Assembly (NCBI RefSeq): GCF_037963835.1
Contig: NZ_CP150145.1
Span: forward strand, 4,092,001-4,156,000
Reading direction: 5' to 3'
DNA length: 64,000 nt
Source: Paenibacillus sp. FSL H8-0332
GTDB lineage: Bacteria; Bacillota; Bacilli; Paenibacillales; Paenibacillaceae
Shown: positions 8,069-16,273 of the stretch, piece after piece
How the letters are laid out: each line of letters opens with the position of its first letter
Position numbering within the stretch: position 1 is the stretch's first letter
Program-made: the position numbers and the translations under genes
The notes under the pieces: generated by a model
Database searches by the model: none
What the model was told of the DNA's origin: nothing
The model's input: the letters and a program-made list of their open reading frames with translations, nothing else

Positions 8069-8134
8069 TTACTTGGTATTCTGGAACTTCAGGCCGTCGG
8101 CATTCAGCTCGAAGCCGTACTCTTCCTTAGAGCG
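8069..8134 (-). pseudogene. 3' relic of an unrelated gene overlapping the MFS end
   Basis: In a frame different from the MFS gene the minus strand reads RSKEEYGFELNADGLKFQ then NTK and a TAA at 8071-8069. This reads like a genuine protein C-terminus with normal codons, but has no upstream body. The MFS frame runs through it and ends at 8104 with an atypical polar tail. It suggests a deletion that joined two genes. Confidence 0.35.
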
Positions 8135-9279
8135 TTGCCCTCGCGAGAGCTTCTGCCTATCATCAGTTGTACCGCGATCATAAGTACAGTGACCACAGCC
8201 ATGCCGATCAGCGCGGGCTGGAATGAACCCGAGGCATCGTAGATACGGCCAACCGCGAGCGGTCCCAAAGCTCCGAGAAAATACCCGCCCCCCTGGTTAA
8301 GCGACGACCAGGAGCTGGCCTCTTCCGCCCGCTCTGTCATTAAGAGCGGCAGCATCAGAGCCAGCGGGAATAACCCGCCAGCACCAATACCGAGCAGCAC
8401 TGCGCTCAGCAGCGGTGAGGCTGAGCCCAGAAGGAGCAGCAGTCCGCTTAGCTCGAACAGACTGCACAGCACAAGCCATAACGTGCGCCGCTGGAATCTG
8501 GCCACAAGGATGGGCACGAGGATGCTTACCGGAATCTGTATCAAAGTGAAAAGTGTGAGCAGATTGCCCGCTTCATGCTTGCTATACCCCATGGATGCGG
8601 CCATCGGGGCCAGCCAGGCAGTCAGCGAATAGAAGATGCTCGCCATAAGACCGAAGAACACGGTCAGCAGCCAGGCTCTGCCGTTAGACAAGGGCAGCCG
8701 GGCATGTGCAGCCTGCTCCTTCAGCGGTATGGACCGCGCCGCAATCCTCCACCAGACCGGGAGAGCGGCAAGCGACAAGACTGCCCATACCGCCAGGGAC
8801 AGCTGCCAGGAATTCTCCAGCCAGGTATAGACCGGAACAGCCAGCCCGGCTGCGAGCGAAGCGCCCACCACCATTGAGGCGGAATACACGCTAACCATCG
8901 CTGAACGGCCGGGAAAATGACGCTTAATGAAGCCGGACAGCAGCGGTCCGGCAATTCCGATCCCTACGCCTGCTGCCAGTGCCGTCAGAATGAGTCCGGA
9001 CGATGAAGACAGGAACCCGCGTGCGGCTGTCGCCGCCCCGATCAGTACCATGGCCCCGAAGATCGTGCGTTCCAGACCAAAGCGGCGGCTGATGCTCACG
9101 GCAAGGGGTGCGAATATCCCCATACACAGGACTGGCAGTGTTGTCATCAGGCTGGCCTGCAGGCTGTTCATCCCCAGATCACTCTGAATGTTACCCAGCA
9201 GCGGTGAGACCGAGGTGATTACCGGACGCATATTTAATGAGGCTGCCAGCAAGGCAACGAATAATAGTAAGAAAGGCAT
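8104..9279 (-). CDS. MFS transporter, CynX/NimT-like
   Basis: About 391 residues with 12 predicted transmembrane helices. The N-terminus (LAASLNMRPVITSVSPLLG) and the motif-A-like loop ISRRFGLERT near residues 62-71 are typical of the CynX/NimT (YeaN) branch of the major facilitator superfamily, whose members move cyanate, nitroimidazoles or unknown organic compounds. Three in-frame starts exist (GTG 9288, ATG 9285, ATG 9279); GGAG is eight bases from the last, which I prefer. The C-terminal 15 or so residues look foreign (see the relic at 8069). It is divergent from a LysR regulator, which probably controls it. Confidence 0.85.
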   Translation of the reverse strand: MPFLLLFVALLAASLNMRPVITSVSPLLGNIQSDLGMNSLQASLMTTLPVLCMGIFAPLAVSISRRFGLERTIFGAMVLIGAATAARGFLSSSSGLILTALAAGVGIGIAGPLLSGFIKRHFPGRSAMVSVYSASMVVGASLAAGLAVPVYTWLENSWQLSLAVWAVLSLAALPVWWRIAARSIPLKEQAAHARLPLSNGRAWLLTVFFGLMASIFYSLTAWLAPMAASMGYSKHEAGNLLTLFTLIQIPVSILVPILVARFQRRTLWLVLCSLFELSGLLLLLGSASPLLSAVLLGIGAGGLFPLALMLPLLMTERAEEASSWSSLNQGGGYFLGALGPLAVGRIYDASGSFQPALIGMAVVTVLMIAVQLMIGRSSREGNALRKSTASS

Positions 9280-9316
9280 TTCCATCACTCCATATCTGTA
9301 TTTTGTATATAACCTG

Positions 9317-9366
9317 AGTATACGGAGATGTCATATATTGATCAATACTATTGTTTATATTATTAT
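9317..9366. promoter_or_regulatory. Divergent promoters sharing a palindromic -35 element
   Basis: The palindrome TATTGATCAATA (9336-9347) gives TTGATC on both strands. Leftward: TTGATC (9345-9340), 17 bases, TATACT (9322-9317) for the MFS gene. Rightward: TTGATC (9338-9343), 17 bases, TATTAT (9361-9366) for the LysR gene. The palindrome fits the T-N11-A form of a LysR box, so the regulator could control both promoters from one site. Confidence 0.65.
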
Positions 9367-9409
9367 AATAGCAATTGACTATGATCTTATCCCGAATGGA
9401 GTGAATTAC

Positions 9410-10312
9410 ATGGAAACCCGTCACCTGCACTATTTCATGGCCGTCTGCGAAGAACTGCATTTCACACGCGCCGCTGAGAGGCTGGGCATTAGCCAACCGA
9501 CACTAAGCCAGCAGATTAAAGTGCTGGAAGGAGAAATGGGCATGCCCCTGTTCGACCGGATCGGCAAGAAAATCGCTCTTACCGAAGCGGGGGCCCTCCT
9601 GAAGGACTACGCAGCCCGGATGATTCAGAATGAGCAGAATGCCAAGGCAGCGATTAATGAGCTGCGCTCCGACAACCGCGGCATGATCCGGCTTGGGGTG
9701 CTACCCTCTGATCTGGACTACCGTCTAACGCCGATGCTGGTCAAATTCCATGCCGATTTTCCAAATATCCGGCTCCAGGTCTTCGCTTCAACGCTTATTC
9801 AACAGGAGGTGCTGGAGAACAAGCTGGACATCGGCATCTGCCTTCCGGGTCCACGTGATTCCATGCTGACTCAAGTGGACTTGGGCTGGGAGCCTTATCA
9901 TCTGATTGTCCGCGAAGATCATCCTTATGCCGCGATGAGCCACATTGAGCTGTCCTCGCTTCAGCAGATCCAGCTTGTGATGTATCCGCGCACCTACATC
10001 GGTAGAGAGCTGGTGGAGAATACCTGCCGAGAAGCTGGCTTCGAGCTGGAACCGATCATGGAGACCGGATCAGCCACCTCGCTGCTTCAGCTGGTCAAGG
10101 CCGGGATTGGCGGCACCGTACAGCCGCGCGGACTGCTTGAAGGCATGGAGAACAGCGGACTTTGCTCCATTCCGATCCTGAATACCGCCCCCTGCCGCAA
10201 CCTCAGACTGATCTACCGGGCAGACCGCTATATCAGCCACGCCACCCATACCTTCATCAGCAGCCTACGCCGGTTCCTGATCGACAATCTCCGGCTGGAG
10301 GACGGGGGATAA
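9410..10312 (+). CDS. LysR-family transcriptional regulator
   Basis: A 300-residue regulator, the usual LysR length. Residues 1-60 are the winged helix-turn-helix (METRHLHYFMAVCEELHF, then RAAERLGISQPTLSQQIKVLE). Residues about 90-295 are the periplasmic-binding-like effector domain (RLGVLPSDLDYRLTPMLV). It is closest in pattern to the CynR/BenM/CatM branch. I start at the ATG at 9410, which has GGAGTG upstream and fits the conserved N-terminus; longer readings enter the promoter. Divergent from the MFS exporter, it is the likely regulator of that gene and of itself. Confidence 0.9.
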   Translation: METRHLHYFMAVCEELHFTRAAERLGISQPTLSQQIKVLEGEMGMPLFDRIGKKIALTEAGALLKDYAARMIQNEQNAKAAINELRSDNRGMIRLGVLPSDLDYRLTPMLVKFHADFPNIRLQVFASTLIQQEVLENKLDIGICLPGPRDSMLTQVDLGWEPYHLIVREDHPYAAMSHIELSSLQQIQLVMYPRTYIGRELVENTCREAGFELEPIMETGSATSLLQLVKAGIGGTVQPRGLLEGMENSGLCSIPILNTAPCRNLRLIYRADRYISHATHTFISSLRRFLIDNLRLEDGG

Positions 10313-10400
10313 AGACGATCCACTGGACAAACAGAGCAGGAGATAAATTCTTTCAGAAAGTAAAGAATGCATCCTATGGGCGGGTGCTCCAAAATAAAGA

Positions 10401-10438
10401 GCTGTCCCAAGCAGCCATTTCATGACTTTTAGGACAGC
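10401..10438. terminator. Hairpin between convergent LysR and murR genes
   Basis: A GCTGTCC/GGACAGC stem lies in the 150-bp gap between the two convergent stop codons. T-rich sequence follows on the minus strand (CTCTTTATTTT), so it mainly serves the mur operon. Confidence 0.5.
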
Positions 10439-10462
10439 CCCCTTCTATACAAAGGTTCAACA

Positions 10463-11314
10463 TCAGTCATTCAAAACTTCAATCATCTGCCTAGTCTTCG
10501 CCAGCTGCTCCACAGTAAAATCATGCTGGGCAGAAGCATATACGCTAAAGACTATATCAAGCACGAATAATTGGGCAAATCTTGAGCTGGTTGCCGCACT
10601 GCGAAGTGTGGCTTCCGGGGCTCGTGATGTAAATAAAGAAACATCCGCCAGCTGGGAAAGCTTGTTATTTCCAGGACGGGTCAGGCTGATGGTTTTGATC
10701 CCATGCTCCTTGGCCCGTTTGGTTAACTGAATGACCTCGCCCGTCTCCCCGCTATACGAAATCCCCCAGAAGACAGCGTTCTCTGACTTCGTAGCCATAG
10801 CTGCCGCCAATAAATGACGGTCAGAAATAGCATATACATTTTTACCGAGCCGCAGCCATTTCTGTGCCGCATCCTCTGCAATAATGAAAGAAGCCCCTAT
10901 CCCATACACATAAATAACCTCTGCCTGCTGTAACAGGCTCACGGCCTGCTCAATCGAATGCGCGTCCAGTTGACTGGCCGTATTCTGAAAGGTCAATATG
11001 GTATTCGACAACATTTTATCAATGATCGAATGCACCGTCTCATTGGATTCAACATCAAAGTAGCCCACATAACTCGTGTTCTCTACTTCAGCGGATAAAC
11101 GGATTTTGAGCGCGGGGAAGCCCTCGATGCCCACGGACCGGCAAAAACGGACAACCGCCGCACTGCTTGCCACCGCTTTCGCCGCTAACTCATGTATAGA
11201 CATATGCATCACTTCTTTAGCATTGGCGAGAATGTACTCGGCTACCTTTTTTTCTGACTCAGGCAGTTCATTTAAGACCAGTTCAATCTGAGAAATCATA
11301 CTTCCTGCTGCCAA
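10463..11314 (-). CDS. murR: RpiR-family regulator of MurNAc metabolism
   Basis: A 283-residue RpiR/MurR-type protein. Residues about 5-80 form the helix-turn-helix (MSIHELAAKAVASSAAVVRF). Residues about 120-260 form a sugar-isomerase (SIS) domain that binds a phosphosugar (VYGIGASFIIAEDAAQKW, then FWGISYSGETGEVIQL). MurR senses MurNAc-6-phosphate and controls the mur genes. The reading begins with TTG at 11314, supported by GGAG eight bases upstream; an internal ATG lies five codons on. It is the last gene of murQ-murP-mupG-murR. Its likely operators are at 14848-14862 and 14882-14896 upstream of murQ. Confidence 0.85.
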   Translation of the reverse strand: MAAGSMISQIELVLNELPESEKKVAEYILANAKEVMHMSIHELAAKAVASSAAVVRFCRSVGIEGFPALKIRLSAEVENTSYVGYFDVESNETVHSIIDKMLSNTILTFQNTASQLDAHSIEQAVSLLQQAEVIYVYGIGASFIIAEDAAQKWLRLGKNVYAISDRHLLAAAMATKSENAVFWGISYSGETGEVIQLTKRAKEHGIKTISLTRPGNNKLSQLADVSLFTSRAPEATLRSAATSSRFAQLFVLDIVFSVYASAQHDFTVEQLAKTRQMIEVLND

Positions 11315-11375
11315 GTTCTAAACTCCTCTCCTCAGTCTATTCTTCTTATTGTAACAAAACAGAGGGGAGTAATCA

Positions 11376-12428
11376 TTAAGTAGCAGCAGTGAAGCAGAAG
11401 CGCCTTCCGCCTTGTCTGACGTAGTCCAATAGAGGAAGGTCCTCTTCGATCACATGACCAATCACATTAACCGCTTCATGTGCCGGCAGATCTCTTAATG
11501 TGACCTGTAACTCATGTTCATAGCGGCCATATAAATTATTATCGACGGTAATCGTCCCTCTGGGCCGCTTGTTCGTATGCATAGGCGTAATACTTCGGGT
11601 CATTCCATAACGTTCCTGATCTGTCCGTGCACTCTCAGAGCGAATCACATCACGGGCCGCATCAAGCCGGTTCCGGTGGACCTTATCCCATAAGGCATAA
11701 GGCGATGCCTGGGTAACCCGCAAGGGAATAACCCCTTCCTCATACCGCTGAAATTGAATCTGTGACCCTTCTGAAAGGGTTAAATCGCCAACGAAAATTT
11801 TGTCCACGGCACAATCCTGCTCTAATTCCAGGTAGGCCAGAAAAGAAGATTGATTCCGGTGCTTCTCTAAGGTAGGCAGACTTTGAAATAACGGTTTTCT
11901 CTTCAGTCCGTCTCCCGGAATAAAGGCCATCGTCGTAATCCCTTCCGCTTGCAGCCACCTGTTCTTCGCGATGAACGATTCTTTCTCCAGACCTGTCTCC
12001 GGGCGGGGATAATAATTATGCCAGGCTTCAATGTTCTCAAGACAAATCGAATGCTCCTTCAATGCTGCTAAGAATTCCGGGGTTAAGGTACTGGCATTTA
12101 AGGCAATTGTCATTCTGTTGGAGTAGGCGGCAATGTCACGGGGCTCGAAGCCGAAATCCATCCGCAAACCTGTAACACCAGCCTCCAACAGAAAGGGCAA
12201 CGAAAAGTTCTCCAGTGCCTTCCCGGAAATATCCGCCATCAGGTCCATTCCTAACCGCCGGGCAGTCTTTGCAATCTCCAGCAGTTTCTCCTTCAATACT
12301 CCAATATCATCTTCCGGCATATGAAGAGAGGTGAATATTTCGGTACAGCCTGCAGCCTTCATGTGTTCCATATACTTCACATTGTCTTCTAATGTGCGGT
12401 CCGCTACAAAAATTGAAATTCCGAGCAC
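11376..12428 (-). CDS. mupG: 6-phospho-N-acetylmuramidase, MupG/DUF871 family
   Basis: About 350 residues with the DUF871 TIM-barrel plus C-terminal cyclophilin-like layout: barrel start GISIFVADRTLEDNVKYM, mid-barrel LRMDFGFEPRDIAAYSN and IEAWHNYYPRPETGL, C-terminal RGTITVDNNLYGRYEHELQV. MupG enzymes hydrolyse MurNAc-6-phosphate-GlcNAc in the cytoplasm so that the parts can be recycled. A GTG at 12437 opens the frame, but GAGGTG is placed six bases before a second GTG at 12428, which I prefer. Its place between the MurNAc transporter and regulator supports the assignment: the PTS imports MurNAc-GlcNAc or MurNAc, MupG splits the phosphodisaccharide and MurQ takes MurNAc-6-P. Confidence 0.82.
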   Translation of the reverse strand: MLGISIFVADRTLEDNVKYMEHMKAAGCTEIFTSLHMPEDDIGVLKEKLLEIAKTARRLGMDLMADISGKALENFSLPFLLEAGVTGLRMDFGFEPRDIAAYSNRMTIALNASTLTPEFLAALKEHSICLENIEAWHNYYPRPETGLEKESFIAKNRWLQAEGITTMAFIPGDGLKRKPLFQSLPTLEKHRNQSSFLAYLELEQDCAVDKIFVGDLTLSEGSQIQFQRYEEGVIPLRVTQASPYALWDKVHRNRLDAARDVIRSESARTDQERYGMTRSITPMHTNKRPRGTITVDNNLYGRYEHELQVTLRDLPAHEAVNVIGHVIEEDLPLLDYVRQGGRRFCFTAAT

Positions 12429-12456
12429 TGGAATCACCTCAATATCTCAGAGTCGC

Positions 12457-13875
12457 TTAATCCTGTTCTGCCATAGCCTCTTTAGGTGTACCGAACAGAT
12501 AAGTGGCAATGAATCCGCCAGCGTATGCTGCGATTAAGCCTATTACATATTTCAGCCATAATCCATTTGCAATCAAGGGAATTAACGCAACCCCGGAAGG
12601 ACCAATGGCAATGGCTCCAACGTTGCCGAATAAACCGATGACCGCACCACCAATCCCGCCGCCAATACAAGCTGTAACAAACGGACGGCCCAGCGGTAAA
12701 GTAACCCCGTAAATCAAGGGCTCGCCGATTCCCAGAATACCCACCGGAAGAGCGCCTTTAATCATGTTCGTCAGTGATTTGTTCTTCTTGCAGCGAATCC
12801 ATAAGGCGATGGAAGCCCCAACCTGACCTGCCCCAGCCATAGCCAGCATCGGAAGCAGCAGCGTCATCCCTGAATCATTGATCATCTCAATGTGAATCGG
12901 TGTCAACACCTGATGCAGCCCTAACATCACCAGCGGCAGGAACGCTGTTCCTAATACAAAGCCTGAGAAGGCTCCGCCCACTTCTAACGTCCAGTTAATC
13001 GCTCCGATTAAATTACTGGAGATGAATCCGGCGAACGGCATGATGAAAAAGATGGTAATCAGCCCTACGGCCAGCAAGGCGATTGTAGGGGTAACGATAA
13101 TATCAACCGCATCAGGAATCACTTTGCGCAAATATCTCTCCACGATGGACAGAATCCATACGGCGATGAGAACGCCGATCACTCCGCCTTGACCTGGTGT
13201 CAGAGGTGTACCCGTAAATATATTAGTTATGGTCAGGTCCGCTGTAACCCCTGTTAACAGCGTTACCCCGCCGATTACTCCCCCGAGAGCAGGCGTAGCT
13301 CCGAATTCTTTGGCGGCATTAATACCGACATAAATCACCAGGTAACTAAAAATCGCATTTTTAATGACATTTAAGATCGTCACATATTGCTGCCAGGTTG
13401 CTGTGTCTAAATTACCCGCTGTAATATTGTTTGTCAGAATCGAGCCAATACCGGCAATTAATCCAGCTCCTACGAATGCAGGGATAAGCGGGATGAATAT
13501 ATTTCCGATCTTCCGTAAAAAGTTTTTGAACGGAGTATCGTTCTTCTTTTTTAGCTGCGCTTTCATTTGTGCGCCTTTGGCCTGTAATTGTTCAGCCGAA
13601 GTGGAAGGATCGCCCTCAGGACCGCTTGCTTCCAACACTTTACCGAATTCTTCAGCTACTTTGGTTACAACTCCTGGTCCGAGAATGACTTGATAGGTTT
13701 CATCATCCACTACTCCCAGAACCCCGTCGATTTGCTTCAAGTCTGCTTCAGCGATTCGGCTGCGGTCCACAACGGTTACACGAAGACGAGTCATGCAATG
13801 GGTGTACTCGGTTACATTTGCACGGCCGCCGATAGCCCCTAATATGTTGACCGCTAAATCATGATATTTACTCAT
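12457..13875 (-). CDS. murP: PTS N-acetylmuramic acid transporter, EIIBC component
   Basis: A 472-residue PTS permease of the glucose-sucrose superfamily. The EIIB domain (1-85) carries the phosphorylated cysteine at Cys27 in THCMTRLRV. A linker rich in Lys and Gln precedes the EIIC domain (about 120-465) with about ten hydrophobic segments, including the GIGEPLIYGV motif near residue 390. There is no EIIA domain, so phosphate must come from another EIIA (often the glucose-type one). It imports and 6-phosphorylates MurNAc or MurNAc-containing disaccharide. AAGGGGGC precedes the ATG, and it sits 27 bases after murQ. Confidence 0.88.
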   Translation of the reverse strand: MSKYHDLAVNILGAIGGRANVTEYTHCMTRLRVTVVDRSRIAEADLKQIDGVLGVVDDETYQVILGPGVVTKVAEEFGKVLEASGPEGDPSTSAEQLQAKGAQMKAQLKKKNDTPFKNFLRKIGNIFIPLIPAFVGAGLIAGIGSILTNNITAGNLDTATWQQYVTILNVIKNAIFSYLVIYVGINAAKEFGATPALGGVIGGVTLLTGVTADLTITNIFTGTPLTPGQGGVIGVLIAVWILSIVERYLRKVIPDAVDIIVTPTIALLAVGLITIFFIMPFAGFISSNLIGAINWTLEVGGAFSGFVLGTAFLPLVMLGLHQVLTPIHIEMINDSGMTLLLPMLAMAGAGQVGASIALWIRCKKNKSLTNMIKGALPVGILGIGEPLIYGVTLPLGRPFVTACIGGGIGGAVIGLFGNVGAIAIGPSGVALIPLIANGLWLKYVIGLIAAYAGGFIATYLFGTPKEAMAEQD

Positions 13876-13902
13876 GTTGATTGCCCCCTTCTTCTGATCG
13901 TA

Positions 13903-14802
13903 TTATTGAATCGCCTGACGGACGAAGCCTTGTGATTCTTCCAGCCGCTGCACAGCTTCTTCTTTCGTTAGCCCCGCAAGGATCATTACAATAGCAATCT
14001 TAGGCTTCTGATCTGCCTGCTTCAGAACACGCTCTGCCGTTTCAGCATCACATTCTGTCGCATCCATGACAATCCGTTTGGCACGTTCTACAAGCTTTTC
14101 ATTGGTTAACTGTACATCCACCATTAGATTTCCATATACTTTGCCCGTACGAATCATTGAAGCTGTGGATAACATATTGCAGATTAATTTCTGCGAACTT
14201 CCGGCCTTCAAACGTGTTGACCCGGTTAACACCTCCGGTCCATTCACGACTTCGATCGCAATCCCGGCAATTCTGCCAATCGCTGAATCTTTGTTGCAGC
14301 TCACGGCTACAGTGGATGTTCCAATAGACTTGGCATATTCTAATCCGCCGATCACATAGGGTGTGCGTCCGCTGGCGGCAATGCCGACGACAACATCTGA
14401 GGCTGTCAGCTTAATATCCTGTAAATCCTGTACCCCTAATTGTTCATTGTCCTCTGCACCTTCGACTGCTTTGATGAACGCCCTCTCTCCCCCGGCAATT
14501 AGCCCAATGACCTCCTCAGGTGCTGTTCCAAAGGTTGGCGGACATTCAACAGCATCCAGCAGGCCGATACGTCCGCTTGTTCCAGCCCCCATGTAAATTA
14601 AGCGTCCGCCTTGTCTGATCGCCATTGTAATCACTTCCACGGCTTCGGCAATCTGCGGAATGACTTGTTTCACAGCTTGTGCGACCTTGTGATCTTCTTC
14701 ATTCATCACTTCCAGAAGCTCCAGCGGCGTTAATTCATCCAGATTCATGGTGTTCTTATTGCGGGTCTCCGTTGTCAGATGCTCTAACATGATTTCCATC
14801 AT
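13903..14802 (-). CDS. murQ: N-acetylmuramic acid 6-phosphate etherase
   Basis: A 299-residue SIS-domain enzyme that cleaves the D-lactyl ether of MurNAc-6-phosphate to GlcNAc-6-phosphate. Visible landmarks are TRNKNTMNLDELTPLELL at the start, the substrate-binding loop YMGAGTSGRIGLLDAVECPP with the catalytic glutamate, AGGERAFIKAVEGAEDN, and the C-terminal EECDAE-like region with a UBA-like tail (TKEEAVQRLEES). Several ATGs cluster at the start (14802, 14799, 14790), so the exact first residue is uncertain. First gene of the MurNAc operon. Confidence 0.93.
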   Translation of the reverse strand: MMEIMLEHLTTETRNKNTMNLDELTPLELLEVMNEEDHKVAQAVKQVIPQIAEAVEVITMAIRQGGRLIYMGAGTSGRIGLLDAVECPPTFGTAPEEVIGLIAGGERAFIKAVEGAEDNEQLGVQDLQDIKLTASDVVVGIAASGRTPYVIGGLEYAKSIGTSTVAVSCNKDSAIGRIAGIAIEVVNGPEVLTGSTRLKAGSSQKLICNMLSTASMIRTGKVYGNLMVDVQLTNEKLVERAKRIVMDATECDAETAERVLKQADQKPKIAIVMILAGLTKEEAVQRLEESQGFVRQAIQ

Positions 14803-14834
14803 CCTTTTCCGTTTATGAAATCGCTCTCTAAATG

Positions 14835-14896
14835 CAGAATACCATTACTGAAATATTATTTCAACATTATTATTATTTTATTGAAATTAAATATCA
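14835..14896 (-). promoter_or_regulatory. mur operon promoter with two MurR-type operators
   Basis: TTGAAA (14863-14858), 17 bases, TATTCT (14840-14835) on the minus strand drive murQ. The perfect dyad TGAAATATTATTTCA (14848-14862) covers the -35 and spacer. A second near copy, TGAAATTAAATATCA (14882-14896), lies 34 bases upstream. RpiR-family proteins bind such TGAAAT/ATTTCA dyads. A weak cre-like sequence (three mismatches) sits at 14815-14828. Confidence 0.65.
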
Positions 14897-15203
14897 TCAA
14901 AAAAATTGAACACATACAAAAACAAACCCCTGCGATGCACACAGGAGCTTGTTCATGTATCCTTCTTCTATATTCACCCTTCACGCCTCCATCACCCCCT
15001 CCTAACCGATAAGTAAAAGCCTTCTTCTCCTTCTTCCTACCGGTGAACTCAAACCGCAGTTCTGATTCCCCCTCACTACTCCTTGCGAATTTAAGGCTAT
15101 CGGATTTAAATCTCTTCATATCCAACGGATCAATTCCGAATTCCTTGTAGAGGAGAACTGTTAGCTTAGCTGCTGTATCTATTAGCGTCAGCATTCCTTC
15201 CAT
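14856..15203 (-). CDS. Unknown protein fragment, possibly degraded
   Basis: The N-terminal 65 residues after the ATG at 15203 look like real protein (TLIDTAAKLTVLLYKEFGID, then a basic FTGRKKEKKAF tract), and the open frame extends upstream without a start to about 15287. The last 35 codons run through a terminator hairpin and into the mur promoter and read as a Cys/Ile-rich tail, so the true C-terminus was probably lost or lies near 15004. No family recognised and no good ribosome site seen. Confidence 0.3.
   Translation of the reverse strand: MEGMLTLIDTAAKLTVLLYKEFGIDPLDMKRFKSDSLKFARSSEGESELRFEFTGRKKEKKAFTYRLGGGDGGVKGEYRRRIHEQAPVCIAGVCFCMCSIFLMIFNFNKIIIMLK
14921..14953 (-). terminator. Terminator upstream of the mur promoter
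   Basis: The minus strand has AACAAG-CTCCTG pairing with CAGGGG-TTTGTT through two mismatches, followed by TTTTTG. It would end transcription from the unknown gene at about 15200 and insulate the mur operon. Confidence 0.5.
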
Positions 15204-15407
15204 CGAAGAACGGGCAATCAGATAGTTCTTGTTCGGTGAAAATATAGTATTAGACTGCCGCTGTGGTCGTTCAACTAACGTATCCCGTTAGCGCAACTTT
15301 TTATATGGTCGTGGAGTTAATTCAGGTTTCTCTTTTCTCCACCATTGTACGGTCTGAGTAAGTTGTTTTATCGAAACTACTCGGTAAATCTCTTGCAAAA
15401 CAACTAA

Positions 15408-15515
15408 TTAAAATACAGCCATCCCATTCAACAAAATGGCGTATTCATCGTTATTACTAGCCCCTGAAGGTTTGGTTTTAAGCAATAGTGTAGACATCGC
15501 TTCATTAGTTATCAT
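15408..15515 (-). CDS. Candidate 35-residue small protein
   Basis: An ATG at 15515-15513 with a near-perfect GGAGG and a 5-base spacer opens a 35-codon frame that starts MITNEAMSTLLLKTKP, continues SGASNNDEYAILLNG, and ends MAVF at TAA 15408. The ribosome site is the main support. It could be a genuine small protein or the surviving 5' end of a truncated gene. The rest of 15204-15602 is AT-rich and shows nothing else. Confidence 0.4.
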   Translation of the reverse strand: MITNEAMSTLLLKTKPSGASNNDEYAILLNGMAVF

Positions 15516-15602
15516 GGTAACCTCCAAGGTAATTGAATGAATAAATGTATTGAACAAACGTTTCCTGTTAGTTGATCAATAAAACGTTACCTTGACATTA
15601 GC

Positions 15603-16151
15603 TTATTCGCGTTTATGATCTAGCCCTTTCCCAAAACAAGTCTTTTGAGGTAAATCCATATTGTTGTATGATTCGAGTAATTCAGAACGAATATCCAGTG
15701 TTTTAATAGTGAGTATATATCCATTTATCGTGTTAGCAATCAATTCAATTTCAGATAAATTGTATGAAGTTATATCCATTTTCGAAATGATCACTTGCTT
15801 ACCAAGCACTTTTGATAAAGAAGAGGTGATTTGTTTCTTTAAATCGTCATTTAAACTTTCAAACTGGAGTACAAGGTTTTCAAGGTCATCCTTACTACCT
15901 TTCATCAAACTGTGGGATTGGATAGCACTCTGCTTTGGAGATGAAGACTTGATAGCATAAATCTCAATGATGTCATCCATTTTAAATTTAACGTTTATGC
16001 CTTCTTCTGTTTCAACGAATAGGTAGCCCTCATTTAGTTCTCTAGAAACACCACGGAAAAATTCATCTTGATTATTAACCTTAAATACTACAGAACGTCG
16101 TTCTTTAACTGTCATCTCAATAAATTGCCTCTTATTCATCATATCATGCAA
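15603..16151 (-). CDS. Hypothetical protein, AT-rich gene
   Basis: A 182-residue soluble protein. The first 65 residues suggest a small beta domain (MTVKERRSVVFKVNNQDEFF, YLFVETEEGINVKFKMDDII). A lysine- and leucine-rich helical part follows (LENLVLQFESLNDDLKKQI), then a C-terminal alpha/beta part. GGGAGGGG lies ten bases before the ATG. Codon use is more AT-rich than in neighbouring genes, suggesting recent acquisition. No family or function recognised. Confidence 0.6.
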   Translation of the reverse strand: MHDMMNKRQFIEMTVKERRSVVFKVNNQDEFFRGVSRELNEGYLFVETEEGINVKFKMDDIIEIYAIKSSSPKQSAIQSHSLMKGSKDDLENLVLQFESLNDDLKKQITSSLSKVLGKQVIISKMDITSYNLSEIELIANTINGYILTIKTLDIRSELLESYNNMDLPQKTCFGKGLDHKRE

Positions 16152-16273
16152 TGTGTTCCCCTCCCTTTTAGAGATAAAGTATTCTATATGAGGTGTGTTA
16201 TTCCCTTGTCATTAAACTAACCTGCCCGTTAGCTTAATGAAGTATTGACAGTCTAATACTTTATTTTCTCAGG

